Below, in pieces: positions 34,004-44,528 of a stretch of 48,609 nucleotides of DNA (its first letter is position 1; every line of letters starts with the position of its first letter). The stretch is from Planctomycetia bacterium (lineage in GTDB: Bacteria; Planctomycetota; MHYJ01; WSZJ01), in contig JADLHC010000170.1 in assembly GCA_020849035.1 (NCBI GenBank), positions 1 through 48,609 of the forward strand, read 5' to 3'. The notes below the pieces were generated by a model. The model was not told where the DNA came from and searched no databases. It saw only the letters and a program-made list of their open reading frames with translations. The translations under genes were made by a program, and so were the position numbers.

Positions 34004-35446
34004 ATGCTCCAGGACATCCGGCGGCACCTTGAAGGATGGCTCGGCGAGACGGAGTTCTCTGCCGTGCGTCCCCTCGATCCGGGCCTCCTTGCAGACCGGT
34101 TTCCCCTCGCGCTGTCCGCAAACAGCGAGCAGGCGGCACAGGACGCGGTCACGGCCGCGGAACCAAAGGGCGAGCCGGACCTGCTCCGCCGGCACAGGGC
34201 GCTTCGGGCCGGCCTGGCCTGGGCCCGGCTGTTCGAGGCCGAGCGGACGGCGTCCGCCGAAGCGCCGGACCGCCTGCTCGCCTCGCGCGCGACCCTCCCG
34301 GACGGAACGCCCGCGGGCTGGTCCGATCTGCGGCAGCTCCGCGACCGCTCCGCGGCGCGCGAGGCGAGGGCCGCGGCCGAACGGGCGATGGAGTCTGCGG
34401 CCGGCGCCGCCGCCGACCTGCGGCTCGCCCTCGCGAAGAACCGGCGCGAAGAAGCCCAGCGGCGCGGCTTCCGCGACGAGCGCGGGCTGTTCGAGGAGCT
34501 CGACGGGATCCCCCTCGCGGCCCTGGCCGCGGAAGCGCAGTCCTTTCTGGCGGAGACCTCGGACGCCTACCGCGACAACCTCGACTGGGTCCTCCGCCGC
34601 CACGGATCCTCGCGCGACACGGCGGCCCTGCACGACCTCGACTGGGCCCGGTCCGAGACCAGGCAGTCCCTTCCGTCCCCCCGCGACCGCATGCTGGGGG
34701 TGCTCGAAGGGGCGCTGAAGTGGATGGGGCTGGACCCGGCGGGGGGCGGGAAGCTGCGCCGGAGCGTGGCGGCGGCGCCGCCCACGGTCGTGGCCCGGCG
34801 ACGCGTTCCGGGGGAGATTCACCTGCTGCTTCACCCGGAAGACGGCGTCCCCGCGTGGGCCGCGGCGCTGGGGGAATGGGGCCGCGGCCTCGCGGCGGCC
34901 TGGACCCCCGCCGGTCTCCCGATGGAGGACCGCGTCCTCGGCGACCCCGCGGTGCCGCTCGCGTGGGCCGCCCTCCTCGCGCTCGTCCCGCTCGAGCGCG
35001 ACTGGCTCTCCCGCGTCCTCGACGTGTCGAAGTCCCGCGACGCCGCCCGCGAACTCCAGGCCCTCGCCCTCGCCTCCGTCCGCGGCCTCGCCGGCCTCCT
35101 CCTCGCCGAGATCGACCTCGCCGCCGGCTCGCCCCCGCGCGACGCCGCCGACCGCGTCACCTCCGCCACCCTCGCGCGCTTCCCCGCCGGCCTCCTCCTC
35201 GAGCACAGCACTCCCTGGTTCCGAACCGCCCACCGCCTGCGCGCCGCGGCGGCCGCCGCCTCCCTCGCCGCCCTTCTCCAGCGCCGCTTCGAAAGCTGGC
35301 ACCGGAATCCCGAGACCGGCAAATTCCTCCTTGCCGCCTGGGCGCTCGGGAGACAATCTCCGCTCCCCGCCCTGCTCGAGACCCTGGGCGCGGAGAAGAA
35401 CCCGTTCCCGTCCCTCGCCCGACGCTTCCTCGAACGCCTGTCCTGA
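34004..35446 (+). CDS. Helical protein resembling an inactive M3-type peptidase
   Basis: 480 residues, no signal peptide, almost entirely helical. YRDNLDWVLRRHG...LHDLDWARSE and the following block resemble the central part of M3 (oligoendopeptidase-like) proteins. A later stretch, ALGEWGRGLAAAW...LPMEDRVLGD...AWAALLALV, lines up with the M3 pattern LLHEAGHAxHxAF...EYRxLGDxSVTEGYAFL. In this alignment the zinc motif H-E-x-x-H has become G290-E-W-G-R294, so zinc binding is lost. Homology is proposed by eye and is uncertain; it may be an unrelated helical protein. It lies 10 bases before the deformylase start and is probably cotranscribed with it. Confidence 0.6.
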   Translation: MLQDIRRHLEGWLGETEFSAVRPLDPGLLADRFPLALSANSEQAAQDAVTAAEPKGEPDLLRRHRALRAGLAWARLFEAERTASAEAPDRLLASRATLPDGTPAGWSDLRQLRDRSAAREARAAAERAMESAAGAAADLRLALAKNRREEAQRRGFRDERGLFEELDGIPLAALAAEAQSFLAETSDAYRDNLDWVLRRHGSSRDTAALHDLDWARSETRQSLPSPRDRMLGVLEGALKWMGLDPAGGGKLRRSVAAAPPTVVARRRVPGEIHLLLHPEDGVPAWAAALGEWGRGLAAAWTPAGLPMEDRVLGDPAVPLAWAALLALVPLERDWLSRVLDVSKSRDAARELQALALASVRGLAGLLLAEIDLAAGSPPRDAADRVTSATLARFPAGLLLEHSTPWFRTAHRLRAAAAAASLAALLQRRFESWHRNPETGKFLLAAWALGRQSPLPALLETLGAEKNPFPSLARRFLERLS

Positions 35447-35456
35447 GAGACACCCC

Positions 35457-35972
35457 ATGTCGATCCTGAAAGTCGCGATGCTCGGCAACCCGGTACTGCG
35501 GAAGAAGGCTGCGGCGGTGAAGGACCCGCTGGCGCCGGACGTGCAGCGGCTGCTCGACGACATGGTGGACACGATGAAGGAGTACCAGGGCGTCGGGCTG
35601 GCGGGGCCGCAGGTGCACGCGAGCCAGCGGGTGTGCATCATCGAGGCGGTGAAGGGTTCGCCTTGGTCCGCGGCGACGCCGCTGGTGAACCCGGTGATCG
35701 AGCCGCTGTCGCAGCAGAAGGGGGACGACTGGGAGGGGTGCCTGTCGATCGGGGATCTCAGGGGGCAGGTGCCGCGGTTCCGGCACATCGGGGTGAAGGC
35801 GACGGACCGGCGGGGGAAGGCGTTGGAGTTCGAGGCGACGGAGTTCTTCGCGCGGGTGATCCAGCACGAGGTGGACCATCTGGACGGGGTGCTTTACTTC
35901 GACCGGATGAAGGACCTGGCGACGCTGACGCACCTGAACGAGTGGCAGAGGTACTGGCTGAAGAAGGGCTAG
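35457..35972 (+). CDS. def: Peptide deformylase
   Basis: 171 residues. It removes the formyl group from nascent N-terminal methionine in the cytoplasm. All three family motifs are present: GVGLAGPQ (45-52, usually GxGLAAxQ), EGCLS (93-97, metal ligand Cys95) and HEVDH (137-141, metal ligands His137 and His141 with catalytic Glu138). The length is normal for type I PDF. The ATG at 35457 follows a short purine stretch. It sits 10 bases after the M3-like gene. Confidence 0.95.
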   Translation: MSILKVAMLGNPVLRKKAAAVKDPLAPDVQRLLDDMVDTMKEYQGVGLAGPQVHASQRVCIIEAVKGSPWSAATPLVNPVIEPLSQQKGDDWEGCLSIGDLRGQVPRFRHIGVKATDRRGKALEFEATEFFARVIQHEVDHLDGVLYFDRMKDLATLTHLNEWQRYWLKKG

Positions 35973-36000
35973 TTGGTGGCGGGTGGTTGGTGGGCAGGGA
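35972..36000 (+). repeat. Degenerate TTGGTGGGTGG-type tract
   Basis: A G/T-rich low-complexity tract built from TTGGTGGCGGG-like units begins at the deformylase stop codon. It resembles the tracts at 8244 and 40811. No gene lies in the 75 bases before the next gene. Confidence 0.35.
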
Positions 36001-36047
36001 AGGAAGGCGCGGCGGGGAGGAACGACGCCGGCCGGGACGAAGGCCCG

Positions 36048-36881
36048 CTACGGCACCCCGGCCCCGATGTGCTGCCGCAGGACCTTCACGTGGGTTCGGA
36101 TCAGTTCCGCGTCCTCCGCCCCGGGGCGCCCGGCGAGGTAGGTTTCGAGGTCCGAGAGAGCGCGCATGTACGCCCCGCCGTGGAGCGCCAGGACCCCGCG
36201 ATCGCGGACCTCCTCGAGATCGTCCGGCGACAGCGCCGAGAGCTTCTCGGCCGCGCGCAGGCAGCGCGGCACGTCCTCGCGGTTCAGGTAGATCTCCTTC
36301 AGGTTACGCAGCATGCGCTGGAGCGTCTGCTTACGCGTCACGGGCTCGAGGAACGAGGGGGACCAGCGCCCGTGCCCCCCTGTCTGTTCGAGGAACAGCG
36401 CCTCGCACTCCTTCGCAGTCAGGACTTTTCCGCCGCCGAAGGCGTCGATGAAGAAATCGCCGTCGCCCGGGAGGCCGGCGAGGAACCGGCCGGGGAATCC
36501 GACGCCGACGAGGGGCACGTCCCTGCGACGGGCGACCTCCAGGAGAACGAGGGTGAGCGAGATCGGGATGCCGACCTTGCGCTCGAGCACGAAATGCAGG
36601 AAGGAGTTCCGCGGGTCGTAGTAGGCCTTCTCGTTCGCGTGGAAGCCCTCCTCCTGGAACAGGAAGGTCGCGATGGCCTCGGCGCGGCGGCGCATGGGCG
36701 CGCCCGGGACCGTCGGGGCGCGCGCCGCGAGGTCCGAGAGGCGGGCCGCGACGTCGGAAAGGCGGATCGAGGGGTCCTCCTCCTGCGCGATGAGCACCGA
36801 CGCCAGGACGAAGTCGATCTGGTCGTCGGGAAGGCGGCCGAGGGCGGAGAACGAGGCCTGCGTCAGGATTCGCGCGTTCAC
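36048..36881 (-). CDS. SirB1-family transglutaminase-like/TPR protein
   Basis: 277 residues. The N-terminal two thirds match the SirB1 transglutaminase-like domain, with NSFLHFVLERKVGIPISLTLVLLEVARRR in its typical order (pieces NSFLHFVLERK and GIPISLTLVLLEV) and then VGFPGRFLAG. As in most SirB1 proteins, no catalytic cysteine of true transglutaminases is apparent. The C-terminal 80 residues look like TPR hairpins (LKEIYLNREDVPRCLRAAEK and later). The function is unknown, though members are widespread. The GTG start at 36881 has TATCAT 7 bases upstream. Confidence 0.85.
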   Translation of the reverse strand: MNARILTQASFSALGRLPDDQIDFVLASVLIAQEEDPSIRLSDVAARLSDLAARAPTVPGAPMRRRAEAIATFLFQEEGFHANEKAYYDPRNSFLHFVLERKVGIPISLTLVLLEVARRRDVPLVGVGFPGRFLAGLPGDGDFFIDAFGGGKVLTAKECEALFLEQTGGHGRWSPSFLEPVTRKQTLQRMLRNLKEIYLNREDVPRCLRAAEKLSALSPDDLEEVRDRGVLALHGGAYMRALSDLETYLAGRPGAEDAELIRTHVKVLRQHIGAGVP

Positions 36882-36888
36882 GGCGCGG

Positions 36889-36894
36889 ATGATA
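36889..36894 (-). promoter_or_regulatory. -10 box TATCAT, leaderless arrangement
   Basis: On the minus strand TATCAT ends 7 bases before the GTG at 36881 of the SirB1-family gene; no Shine-Dalgarno is present. Confidence 0.5.
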
Positions 36895-36917
36895 GCGCCG
36901 GACCCCGCGGTACGCCG

Positions 36918-37586
36918 CTATCCGTTGCGCGGCAGCAGCGCCTGGAGCCCGGCCCACGTCACGCCCATCAGCGAGTCCAGGACGAGATGCGCGGCCAGGC
37001 GCTCGCGCGGCACGCTGTGAGTAACCCCGACGACCGTCATCCCCGCGGCACGCGCCGAAGCGACGCCGCCGGGCGAGTCCTCGACGGCGACGCATTCCCC
37101 GGGCAGAACCCCCAGCCTCCGCGCCGCCTCCAGGAACGGCTCCGGGTCCGGCTTGCCCCGCTTCACGTCGTCGATCGAGACCACGGCCCTGAAAGTCCCC
37201 GCGAGCCCGCGCAGTTCCAGGTGCCGGCGGATTTCGGCACCCCGCGCGCCGCTGGCGATGCCGACCGGAACGAGGCCGGCGGCGTCGCGCGCCAGGGCCT
37301 CCGAACCCTCGTAGTACCGGAACCGGTCGGCGGGAAGGGACGCGTAGGCCTCGGCCTTCCTGCCGCAGAGCCGGCGGATCTCGGCGTCGGCCAGCGGTCG
37401 GCCCGCGTCGGCGAAGAACTGGCGGAAGACGCCTGCGTCGTCGAAGACGAAGTAGCGGGCGAAGTAGGTTTCCCGCGTGAGGGGGAGGGAGAACTCGGAC
37501 AGGAGGTTCTGGAAGAGCTCGAAGTGGACGTTTTCGTCGTCGACGAGGACGCCGTTGAAGTCGAAGATGAGGGCTGCGTGGGGCAT
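36918..37586 (-). CDS. HAD-superfamily phosphatase, beta-phosphoglucomutase-like
   Basis: 222 residues, subfamily IA layout. Motif I is D-F-N-G-V (residues 9-13, after ALIF), so the second Asp of the usual D-x-D is Asn. Motif II is the Ser in GIASGARG, motif III the Lys of VKRGKPDPEPF and motif IV VEDSPGGVASARAAG. The D-x-N variant is known in some HAD subgroups and may change the acid/base step. The probable reaction is phosphate transfer or removal on a small sugar-type metabolite. It starts at ATG 37586 and lies 36 bases upstream of the SirB1-family gene on the same strand. Confidence 0.85.
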   Translation of the reverse strand: MPHAALIFDFNGVLVDDENVHFELFQNLLSEFSLPLTRETYFARYFVFDDAGVFRQFFADAGRPLADAEIRRLCGRKAEAYASLPADRFRYYEGSEALARDAAGLVPVGIASGARGAEIRRHLELRGLAGTFRAVVSIDDVKRGKPDPEPFLEAARRLGVLPGECVAVEDSPGGVASARAAGMTVVGVTHSVPRERLAAHLVLDSLMGVTWAGLQALLPRNG

Positions 37587-37594
37587 GGAGGGGG

Positions 37595-37623
37595 ATTATG
37601 CGGCGAAACGAGTGTGGAGGAAA
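37595..37623 (-). promoter_or_regulatory. Promoter of the HAD phosphatase gene
   Basis: On the minus strand TTTCCT (37618-37623), 17 bases, then CATAAT (37595-37600), which ends 8 bases before the ATG at 37586. Confidence 0.4.
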
Positions 37624-37703
37624 GGGGTGGGGGTCGCGAAGAAAACTGAAAATAATTCCAAGGGTGAGGTTGACAAGTTGTGGAGAAGTTGGGGACCTGG
37701 AAT

Positions 37704-37744
37704 GGCAAGTCCCGAGAGGACAAGGACTTGCCTAACAATGTTAG
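37704..37744 (+). promoter_or_regulatory. Hairpin and adjoining palindrome upstream of nrdJ
   Basis: A perfect 9-bp inverted repeat, GGCAAGTCC (37704-37712) and GGACTTGCC (37724-37732), encloses an 11-base loop. Directly next to it CTAACA-A-TGTTAG (37732-37744) is a 13-bp operator-like palindrome. Neither is followed by a T-run, so this is not a terminator. The surroundings are clearly more AT-rich than the genes. Confidence 0.55.
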
Positions 37745-37773
37745 CCACCACAAAATATGGGGCTAATTTCCGA

Positions 37774-37802
37774 TTGACACACAAAGCCTTGGGGCTTACT
37801 CT
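37774..37802 (+). promoter_or_regulatory. Strong promoter of the nrdJ leader
   Basis: A consensus TTGACA (37774-37779), exactly 17 bases, then TACTCT (37797-37802). The predicted start is near 37809, giving an unusually long leader of about 230 bases before the nrdJ start. Confidence 0.65.
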
Positions 37803-37808
37803 TTTGTG

Positions 37809-38039
37809 ATAAGAGGGCGGCATACGCCGCCAGAGGGTGGGTAGAGAGGCCAGATCCACTATCCCTAGTGGGGCAACAGGGGGGATTGTCCTAGAGGTCG
37901 TGCTGCAGGGGTCTTTCTTCGTCCGGCCTATGCCGGGCCGGCGGCCTCCTGTGCCGTTCCCAAGCGAACATCGCCCCGATGCCTTTCGCCCCTTTTACAT
38001 TTCGTCCTTTATAAAACAGAACGCTCGGAGGTGTCCCAG
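37809..38039 (+). ncRNA. Structured 5' leader of nrdJ, candidate regulatory RNA
   Basis: About 230 bases between the predicted transcription start and the nrdJ ATG, with no open reading frame of note. Hairpins visible: GGCGGC/GCCGCC (37816-37831, ATAC loop), CCACTA/TAGTGG (37856-37871, 4-base loop) and CCGGC/GCCGG (37923-37936). I see no cobalamin-riboswitch box. A structured RNA motif upstream of nrdJ genes has been described from comparative genomics (nrdJ RNA); I cannot tell from memory whether this leader matches it. It may sense cobalamin, nucleotides or redox state, or be a stand-alone RNA. Confidence 0.4.
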
Positions 38040-40810
<2,771 letters not shown>

Positions 40811-40811
<1 letters not shown>

Positions 40812-40843
40812 CAGCGGGCAGTTGGCGGTGGGCAGTGGGCAGG
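40811..40843 (+). repeat. Degenerate GTTGGCGGTGGGCA-type tract
   Basis: A low-complexity tract of GGGCAGTTGGCGGTGGGCAG-like units begins at the nrdJ stop codon. It resembles the tracts at 8244 and 35972 and has no coding signal. Confidence 0.4.
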
Positions 40844-40858
40844 AACTGCAATGAATCG

Positions 40859-40891
40859 GGGCCGGCGGGAAACCGCCGGCCCTTGTTCGTT
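40859..40891 (+). terminator. Intrinsic terminator of nrdJ
   Basis: GGGCCGGCGG (40859-40868), a GAAA loop, then CCGCCGGCCC (40873-40882), followed by TTGTTCGTT. It lies 47 bases after the nrdJ stop codon. Confidence 0.85.
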
Positions 40892-40907
40892 GGCGACGGC
40901 AGCCACG

Positions 40908-40931
40908 AAAAAAGGCCCCCTCGCGGGGGCC
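40908..40931 (-). terminator. Intrinsic terminator of the glutaredoxin-like gene
   Basis: On the minus strand a 7-bp stem (40914-40920/40925-40931, 4-base loop) is followed by six T residues (40908-40913). It ends the transcript of the gene at 40971-41180. Confidence 0.85.
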
Positions 40932-40970
40932 CTGCGGCGATTGCGGCTCACGGCCGCGGCATCAGACGCC

Positions 40971-41180
40971 TCACGTCCCGTTGAAGCCGATGGTGACCTT
41001 CCCGTTCTCGTCGACAATGACCGGGACGCGGCGCGCGCCGCCGGAGACCTTGAGCATCGCCTCGAGCTGCTTCGAGTCCTTCTTCACGTCGATGTACGTC
41101 ACCTTTCCCTTGCGCCCGTACTCCTCGCGCGCGGCGCCGGTATAGGGACAGCCTTCCTTGCCGTAGATGGTGACGGGCAT
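40971..41180 (-). CDS. Small glutaredoxin-like protein, Cys form of the UXX-star family
   Basis: 69 residues, cytoplasmic. It reads like a minimal glutaredoxin/thioredoxin fold: YGKEG-C11-P-Y-T14 at the end of strand 1, a helix, the cis-proline region ARRVPVIVDENGK and the ending VTIGFNGT. The pattern IYGKxGCPYT...GxRxVPVIV...VTIGFxGT is, from memory, that of the UXX-star (seleno)protein family, in which Cys11 is often selenocysteine; here the codon is a normal Cys. An AGGAGGAGG Shine-Dalgarno precedes the ATG at 41180. It fits with the selenoprotein at 19394 as a second selenol/thiol-linked redox protein. Confidence 0.72.
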   Translation of the reverse strand: MPVTIYGKEGCPYTGAAREEYGRKGKVTYIDVKKDSKQLEAMLKVSGGARRVPVIVDENGKVTIGFNGT

Positions 41181-41275
41181 GATTCCTCCTCCTGGAAATC
41201 TCGATGGAACGGGCCCCAGTGTATCGGAATCCCCGGACAAGCGGCCAGATCCGGATTTCCGGGCGCATCTCGTCC

Positions 41276-41304
41276 TTCGCACCGCCCCGGCTGCCTCCTA
41301 CACT
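41276..41304 (+). promoter_or_regulatory. Promoter of the molybdopterin enzyme gene
   Basis: TTCGCA (41276-41281), 17 bases, then TACACT (41299-41304), which ends 7 bases before the ATG at 41312; there is no Shine-Dalgarno. Confidence 0.5.
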
Positions 41305-41311
41305 CGACGCC

Positions 41312-41941
41312 ATGACCACCGCCACTCCCCCCGTCATCCACCCCGACACCCGGCGCACGTCGGACCGCGTCCCGCCGGGACAGAAGCTCGTCAGCGGCTG
41401 GCCCGTGCTCACCGCGGGCGACACGCCGTTCATCACGAAGAAGCAGTGGCGCTTCACCGTCGGCGGACTCGTCGAAACGCCGCTCGAATTCACCTGGGAG
41501 CAGTTCCTGGCCCTGCCCGCCGCCACGCTCCGCTGCGACCTGCACTGCGTGACGACCTGGTCACGGCTCGACATGACGTTTCGCGGCGTACTGCACACCG
41601 AGATCCTGGCGCGGTGCCGGCCGAAGCCGGCGGCGAAATTCGTGATGGTCCTGGGCGAGCCAGGCTACTCGACGAACGTCCCGCTCGCCGACTTCGCCCG
41701 CCCCGACACGATGTTCGCGTACGAGTACGAGGGCGGGCCCATGCCCGTGCCGCACGGCGGCCCGGTGCGGGACCTGATCCCGCACCTGTACCTGTGGAAA
41801 TCCGCGAAATGGGCGACGGGCGTGGAGTTCATGGCGGAGGACCGCGCGGGGTTCTGGGAAGAGCGCGGCTACCACATGCGCGGGGACCCGTGGAAGGAGG
41901 AGCGGTACCGGGACGATCCGGTGTACCGGAACCGGTTCTGA
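41312..41941 (+). CDS. Sulfite-oxidase-like molybdopterin-binding protein, cytoplasmic
   Basis: 209 residues of the oxidoreductase molybdopterin-binding (sulfite oxidase) family, resembling Bacillus YuiH and the MsrP catalytic subunit. The Mo ligand is Cys79 in LRCDLHCVTTWSRLD, and FRGVLHTEIL, DFARPDTMFAYEY and PVPHGGPVRDLIPHLYLWKSAKW follow in the family order (the last in pieces HGGPVRDL and YLWKSAKW). No Tat or Sec signal is present, so it acts in the cytoplasm unless exported with a partner. The substrate is unknown. The GGDEF gene begins 5 bases after its stop codon. Confidence 0.88.
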   Translation: MTTATPPVIHPDTRRTSDRVPPGQKLVSGWPVLTAGDTPFITKKQWRFTVGGLVETPLEFTWEQFLALPAATLRCDLHCVTTWSRLDMTFRGVLHTEILARCRPKPAAKFVMVLGEPGYSTNVPLADFARPDTMFAYEYEGGPMPVPHGGPVRDLIPHLYLWKSAKWATGVEFMAEDRAGFWEERGYHMRGDPWKEERYRDDPVYRNRF

Positions 41942-41945
41942 GACG

Positions 41946-44159
41946 ATGAAGCGCTCGATCCTCGGCCCCGCGCTGCTGTTCGCGCTCGTGCTCGCCGCCG
42001 GCGACGCGGCGGTGGTGTGGTATTTCGAGGAGCTGGGCGAGGTGCGGCGCTCGTCCGAGGCGGAGCACGTCCGCGGGCTCGTGACCTCGGCCGTCCTCCA
42101 GCACGTCGGGGTCGTGCGCCAGCTCGGCAAACCCGGCGGCGAGGCCTGGGAGCGCGAGCGCGCCGACTCGCTCTCGCAGGTCTTCCCCGCCCTCGCCGGC
42201 GTCGCCCGCTTCAGCGCCGACGGCGCCCTCGAGTTCGCGACGGACTGCCGCGGCTTCCCGTCCGGCGCGCGCAACCTCTCCCCCGCGACCGCGGCCGCCC
42301 GCTCGGCGCTCTCAGGCGTCCCCGCGCTCGATGACCCCTTCCCCGCCCCGAACCAGGAGACCGTCGTCGCGATCTGGGCTCCCGCCGAGAAAGGAGCGGT
42401 CGCCGGGATCTTCCGGCTCGACCGCCTGATCGGCGACGCCGTCAACGCCTCCGCCGGCGAGGACTCGCCGTTCGTGCTGACGGACTCGCGCGGGCGCCGG
42501 CCCGTCGCCCGCGAACCCGCCGCTGCCGCGAACCTGCGCGTCGACATCGCGCTCCCCGGCCTCACCTGGAGCCTGGCGGTCCAGGAGCACGCCCAGGCCC
42601 AGTCCCGCACGCGCGCCCTCATCGCCTCCATCGTCGGCCTCTCCGTCCTTCTCTGGGCCGGCTTCGTCGCCGCCCGCCGCCGCAGCGCCGTCGACAGCGC
42701 GAGGCTGGAAGCGCGGGCGACCGAGGTCGAGAGGATGGAGCGGGAGGTCGAGGCTCTCGCGGGCGTCGAGCGCCGCGAGCGCGGGAAGCTCTTCACCATC
42801 CTCGACAGCCTCGCGGAGAGCGTCGTGCTCGCCGGGCCGGACGGGGAGACGCTGATGGTGAACGCCGCGGGCGAGGCGCTTCTGGGCGCCGAGCCGCAGC
42901 TCGTGCACGCCGACGGGAAGGAGCTGACCGCGGCGGAGCGGCCGGTGACGCAGGCGATCGCGAAGAAGGCGAAGGTGTCGACGGAGGAGCTGTTCGCGAA
43001 GCGGGAGGGGCGGGCGTTCCCGGTGTCGGTGACTGCGGCGCCGCTGTACGACCAGGACAAGAAGGTCGTCGGGGCGGTGGCGGTCTACCGGGACCTGACG
43101 AAGCAGCGCGAGTGGGAAGAGACGATGAGGGAGCGCGACTTTGCGCTGACGGTGAAGAACAAGCTGGCGGCGGAGATGGCGGAGGCGAAGGACGACGAAG
43201 AGGTCCTGAGGCGCCTGAACTACCACCTCGAGGCGGTGCTGCAGCCGCAGAGCACGAACATCTTCCTGCGGCGCGCGGGCAGCGACCGGCTGCGCGCCGA
43301 GCGGACGACCGGGCTGCGCCCGGAGCCCGGGTTCGAGGCGCCGGTGATCTCGAACCCCGGGATCTGTCCCGTGCTGGAGACGGGCGAGCCGATGGACCCG
43401 CGGACGTGCGACGAGCGGGTGCAGCCGTGCCTCGGGAGGATCTCCCCGGGCGGGTTCCTCTGCGCCCCGATCCGCATCGGCGAGAAAGTCGAGGGCACGA
43501 TCCACCTCGAGCTGTCCGAGGGCAAGCCCGACCCGCAGCGCGTGGAGCTCGCCCTCGAGCTGATCCGGCAGGCCTCGGCCGCGGTCCAGGCCAAGCGCTA
43601 CCTCGCGATCGTCTCGCAGGCCGCGATCCGCGATCCCCTCACGGGCCTCTACAACCGCCGGCAGTTCGACACCACCGCCCGCGTCATGGCCGCCCAGGCC
43701 CGGCGCTTCAACCAGCCGCTCGGCGTCCTCATGATCGACATAGACCATTTCAAGAAGTTCAACGACACGTACGGCCACGACGCGGGCGACGTCGTCCTGC
43801 GCGAGTTCGCCAAGGCGCTCCAGTCGACCGCGCGGCAATCGGACGTCATGGTCCGCTACGGGGGCGAGGAGTTCGCCGTGCTGCTCTCGCAGACGAGCCT
43901 GGGGCAGGCGCGGATCGCCGCGGAACGGATCCTCGAAGCGGCGCGGAAGATCGTGCTGCCGATCAAGGGCCTCGAGCACGGCCAGGTCACGGTCTCCGTC
44001 GGCGTGTCGGCGTTCCCCGAGCACGGCGAATCGCCCGAGGCGCTGGTCAAGGCCGCCGACCTCGCGCTCTACGCCGCCAAGAACGCCGGCCGGAACTGCG
44101 CCCGCGTCCAGGGCGACTCGCGGGCCCCCGGCGTCGCCCCGGGCACCCTCGCGCCGTGA
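41946..44159 (+). CDS. Membrane-bound diguanylate cyclase with PAS and GAF domains
   Basis: 737 residues. Membrane segments at about 5-27 and 222-246 flank an extracytoplasmic sensor of about 190 residues. A coiled-coil (about 250-280), a PAS domain (about 282-390), a second coiled-coil, a GAF domain (about 400-545) and a GGDEF domain (about 560-725) follow. The active-site motif is G639-G-E-E-F643, and R630-x-x-D633 five residues upstream is an intact inhibitory I-site. It should make cyclic di-GMP in response to an external or GAF-bound signal. The GAF domain carries several cysteines (ICPVLET, RTCDERVQPCLG), which may sense redox or metal. The stop codon overlaps the GTG of the next gene. 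Confidence 0.92.
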   Translation: MKRSILGPALLFALVLAAGDAAVVWYFEELGEVRRSSEAEHVRGLVTSAVLQHVGVVRQLGKPGGEAWERERADSLSQVFPALAGVARFSADGALEFATDCRGFPSGARNLSPATAAARSALSGVPALDDPFPAPNQETVVAIWAPAEKGAVAGIFRLDRLIGDAVNASAGEDSPFVLTDSRGRRPVAREPAAAANLRVDIALPGLTWSLAVQEHAQAQSRTRALIASIVGLSVLLWAGFVAARRRSAVDSARLEARATEVERMEREVEALAGVERRERGKLFTILDSLAESVVLAGPDGETLMVNAAGEALLGAEPQLVHADGKELTAAERPVTQAIAKKAKVSTEELFAKREGRAFPVSVTAAPLYDQDKKVVGAVAVYRDLTKQREWEETMRERDFALTVKNKLAAEMAEAKDDEEVLRRLNYHLEAVLQPQSTNIFLRRAGSDRLRAERTTGLRPEPGFEAPVISNPGICPVLETGEPMDPRTCDERVQPCLGRISPGGFLCAPIRIGEKVEGTIHLELSEGKPDPQRVELALELIRQASAAVQAKRYLAIVSQAAIRDPLTGLYNRRQFDTTARVMAAQARRFNQPLGVLMIDIDHFKKFNDTYGHDAGDVVLREFAKALQSTARQSDVMVRYGGEEFAVLLSQTSLGQARIAAERILEAARKIVLPIKGLEHGQVTVSVGVSAFPEHGESPEALVKAADLALYAAKNAGRNCARVQGDSRAPGVAPGTLAP

Positions 44160-44518
44160 CGCCCGTCCAGGCCTTCTCGGCCGGCGTCGTCGCCGTCCTC
44201 GCGGCCGGCCTCGCCTTCCGCCGCCGCCCGCGCGTCCACGTCCCTCTGATGCTGTCGGCGTTCGCGCTGGACCTGGGAAGCGTCCTCTACCTGCAGGTGC
44301 AGCGCTCGGCCGTCCAGAAGGCCGCGGGTTCGCCGACGCCGATGCTGCTCGTGCACATCGCCTTCGCCCTCGCGTCGCTCGCGCTCTACACCGCGATGAC
44401 GGTCACCGGCGTGCGCCTGCTCCGGACGGGACAGGGGCGCCCCGCGCACAAGGCCCTCGCGAAGGCCTTCCTGCTGTGCCGCACCGGGACGCTCGTCACC
44501 AGCTTCGGCGTCGTGTGA
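44156..44518 (+). CDS. Small multi-pass membrane protein
   Basis: 120 residues with three to four predicted membrane helices (about 5-21, 30-48, 62-83 and possibly 100-117) and a basic loop between helices 1 and 2 (FRRRPRVHV). The GTG start overlaps the TGA of the cyclase gene (GTGA), so translation is coupled. Helices with HIAFALASLALYTAM recall small cytochrome-b561 or DUF420-like proteins, but no haem-ligating pair is convincing. Function unknown; perhaps a membrane partner of the cyclase. Confidence 0.65.
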   Translation: MTPVQAFSAGVVAVLAAGLAFRRRPRVHVPLMLSAFALDLGSVLYLQVQRSAVQKAAGSPTPMLLVHIAFALASLALYTAMTVTGVRLLRTGQGRPAHKALAKAFLLCRTGTLVTSFGVV

Positions 44519-44528
44519 CCGCCCCGCG

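Noticed and set aside
37679-37765. DnaA box (TGTGGAGAA) and NrdR-box-like AT-rich sequence
   Set aside because: One is a single near-match and the other is too degenerate; no properly spaced pair of sites is visible.
37587-38039. Cobalamin riboswitch before nrdJ
   Set aside because: Neither the GCCACTG-like box nor the AGxCxGxAGACCTGCC box is present in the gap.
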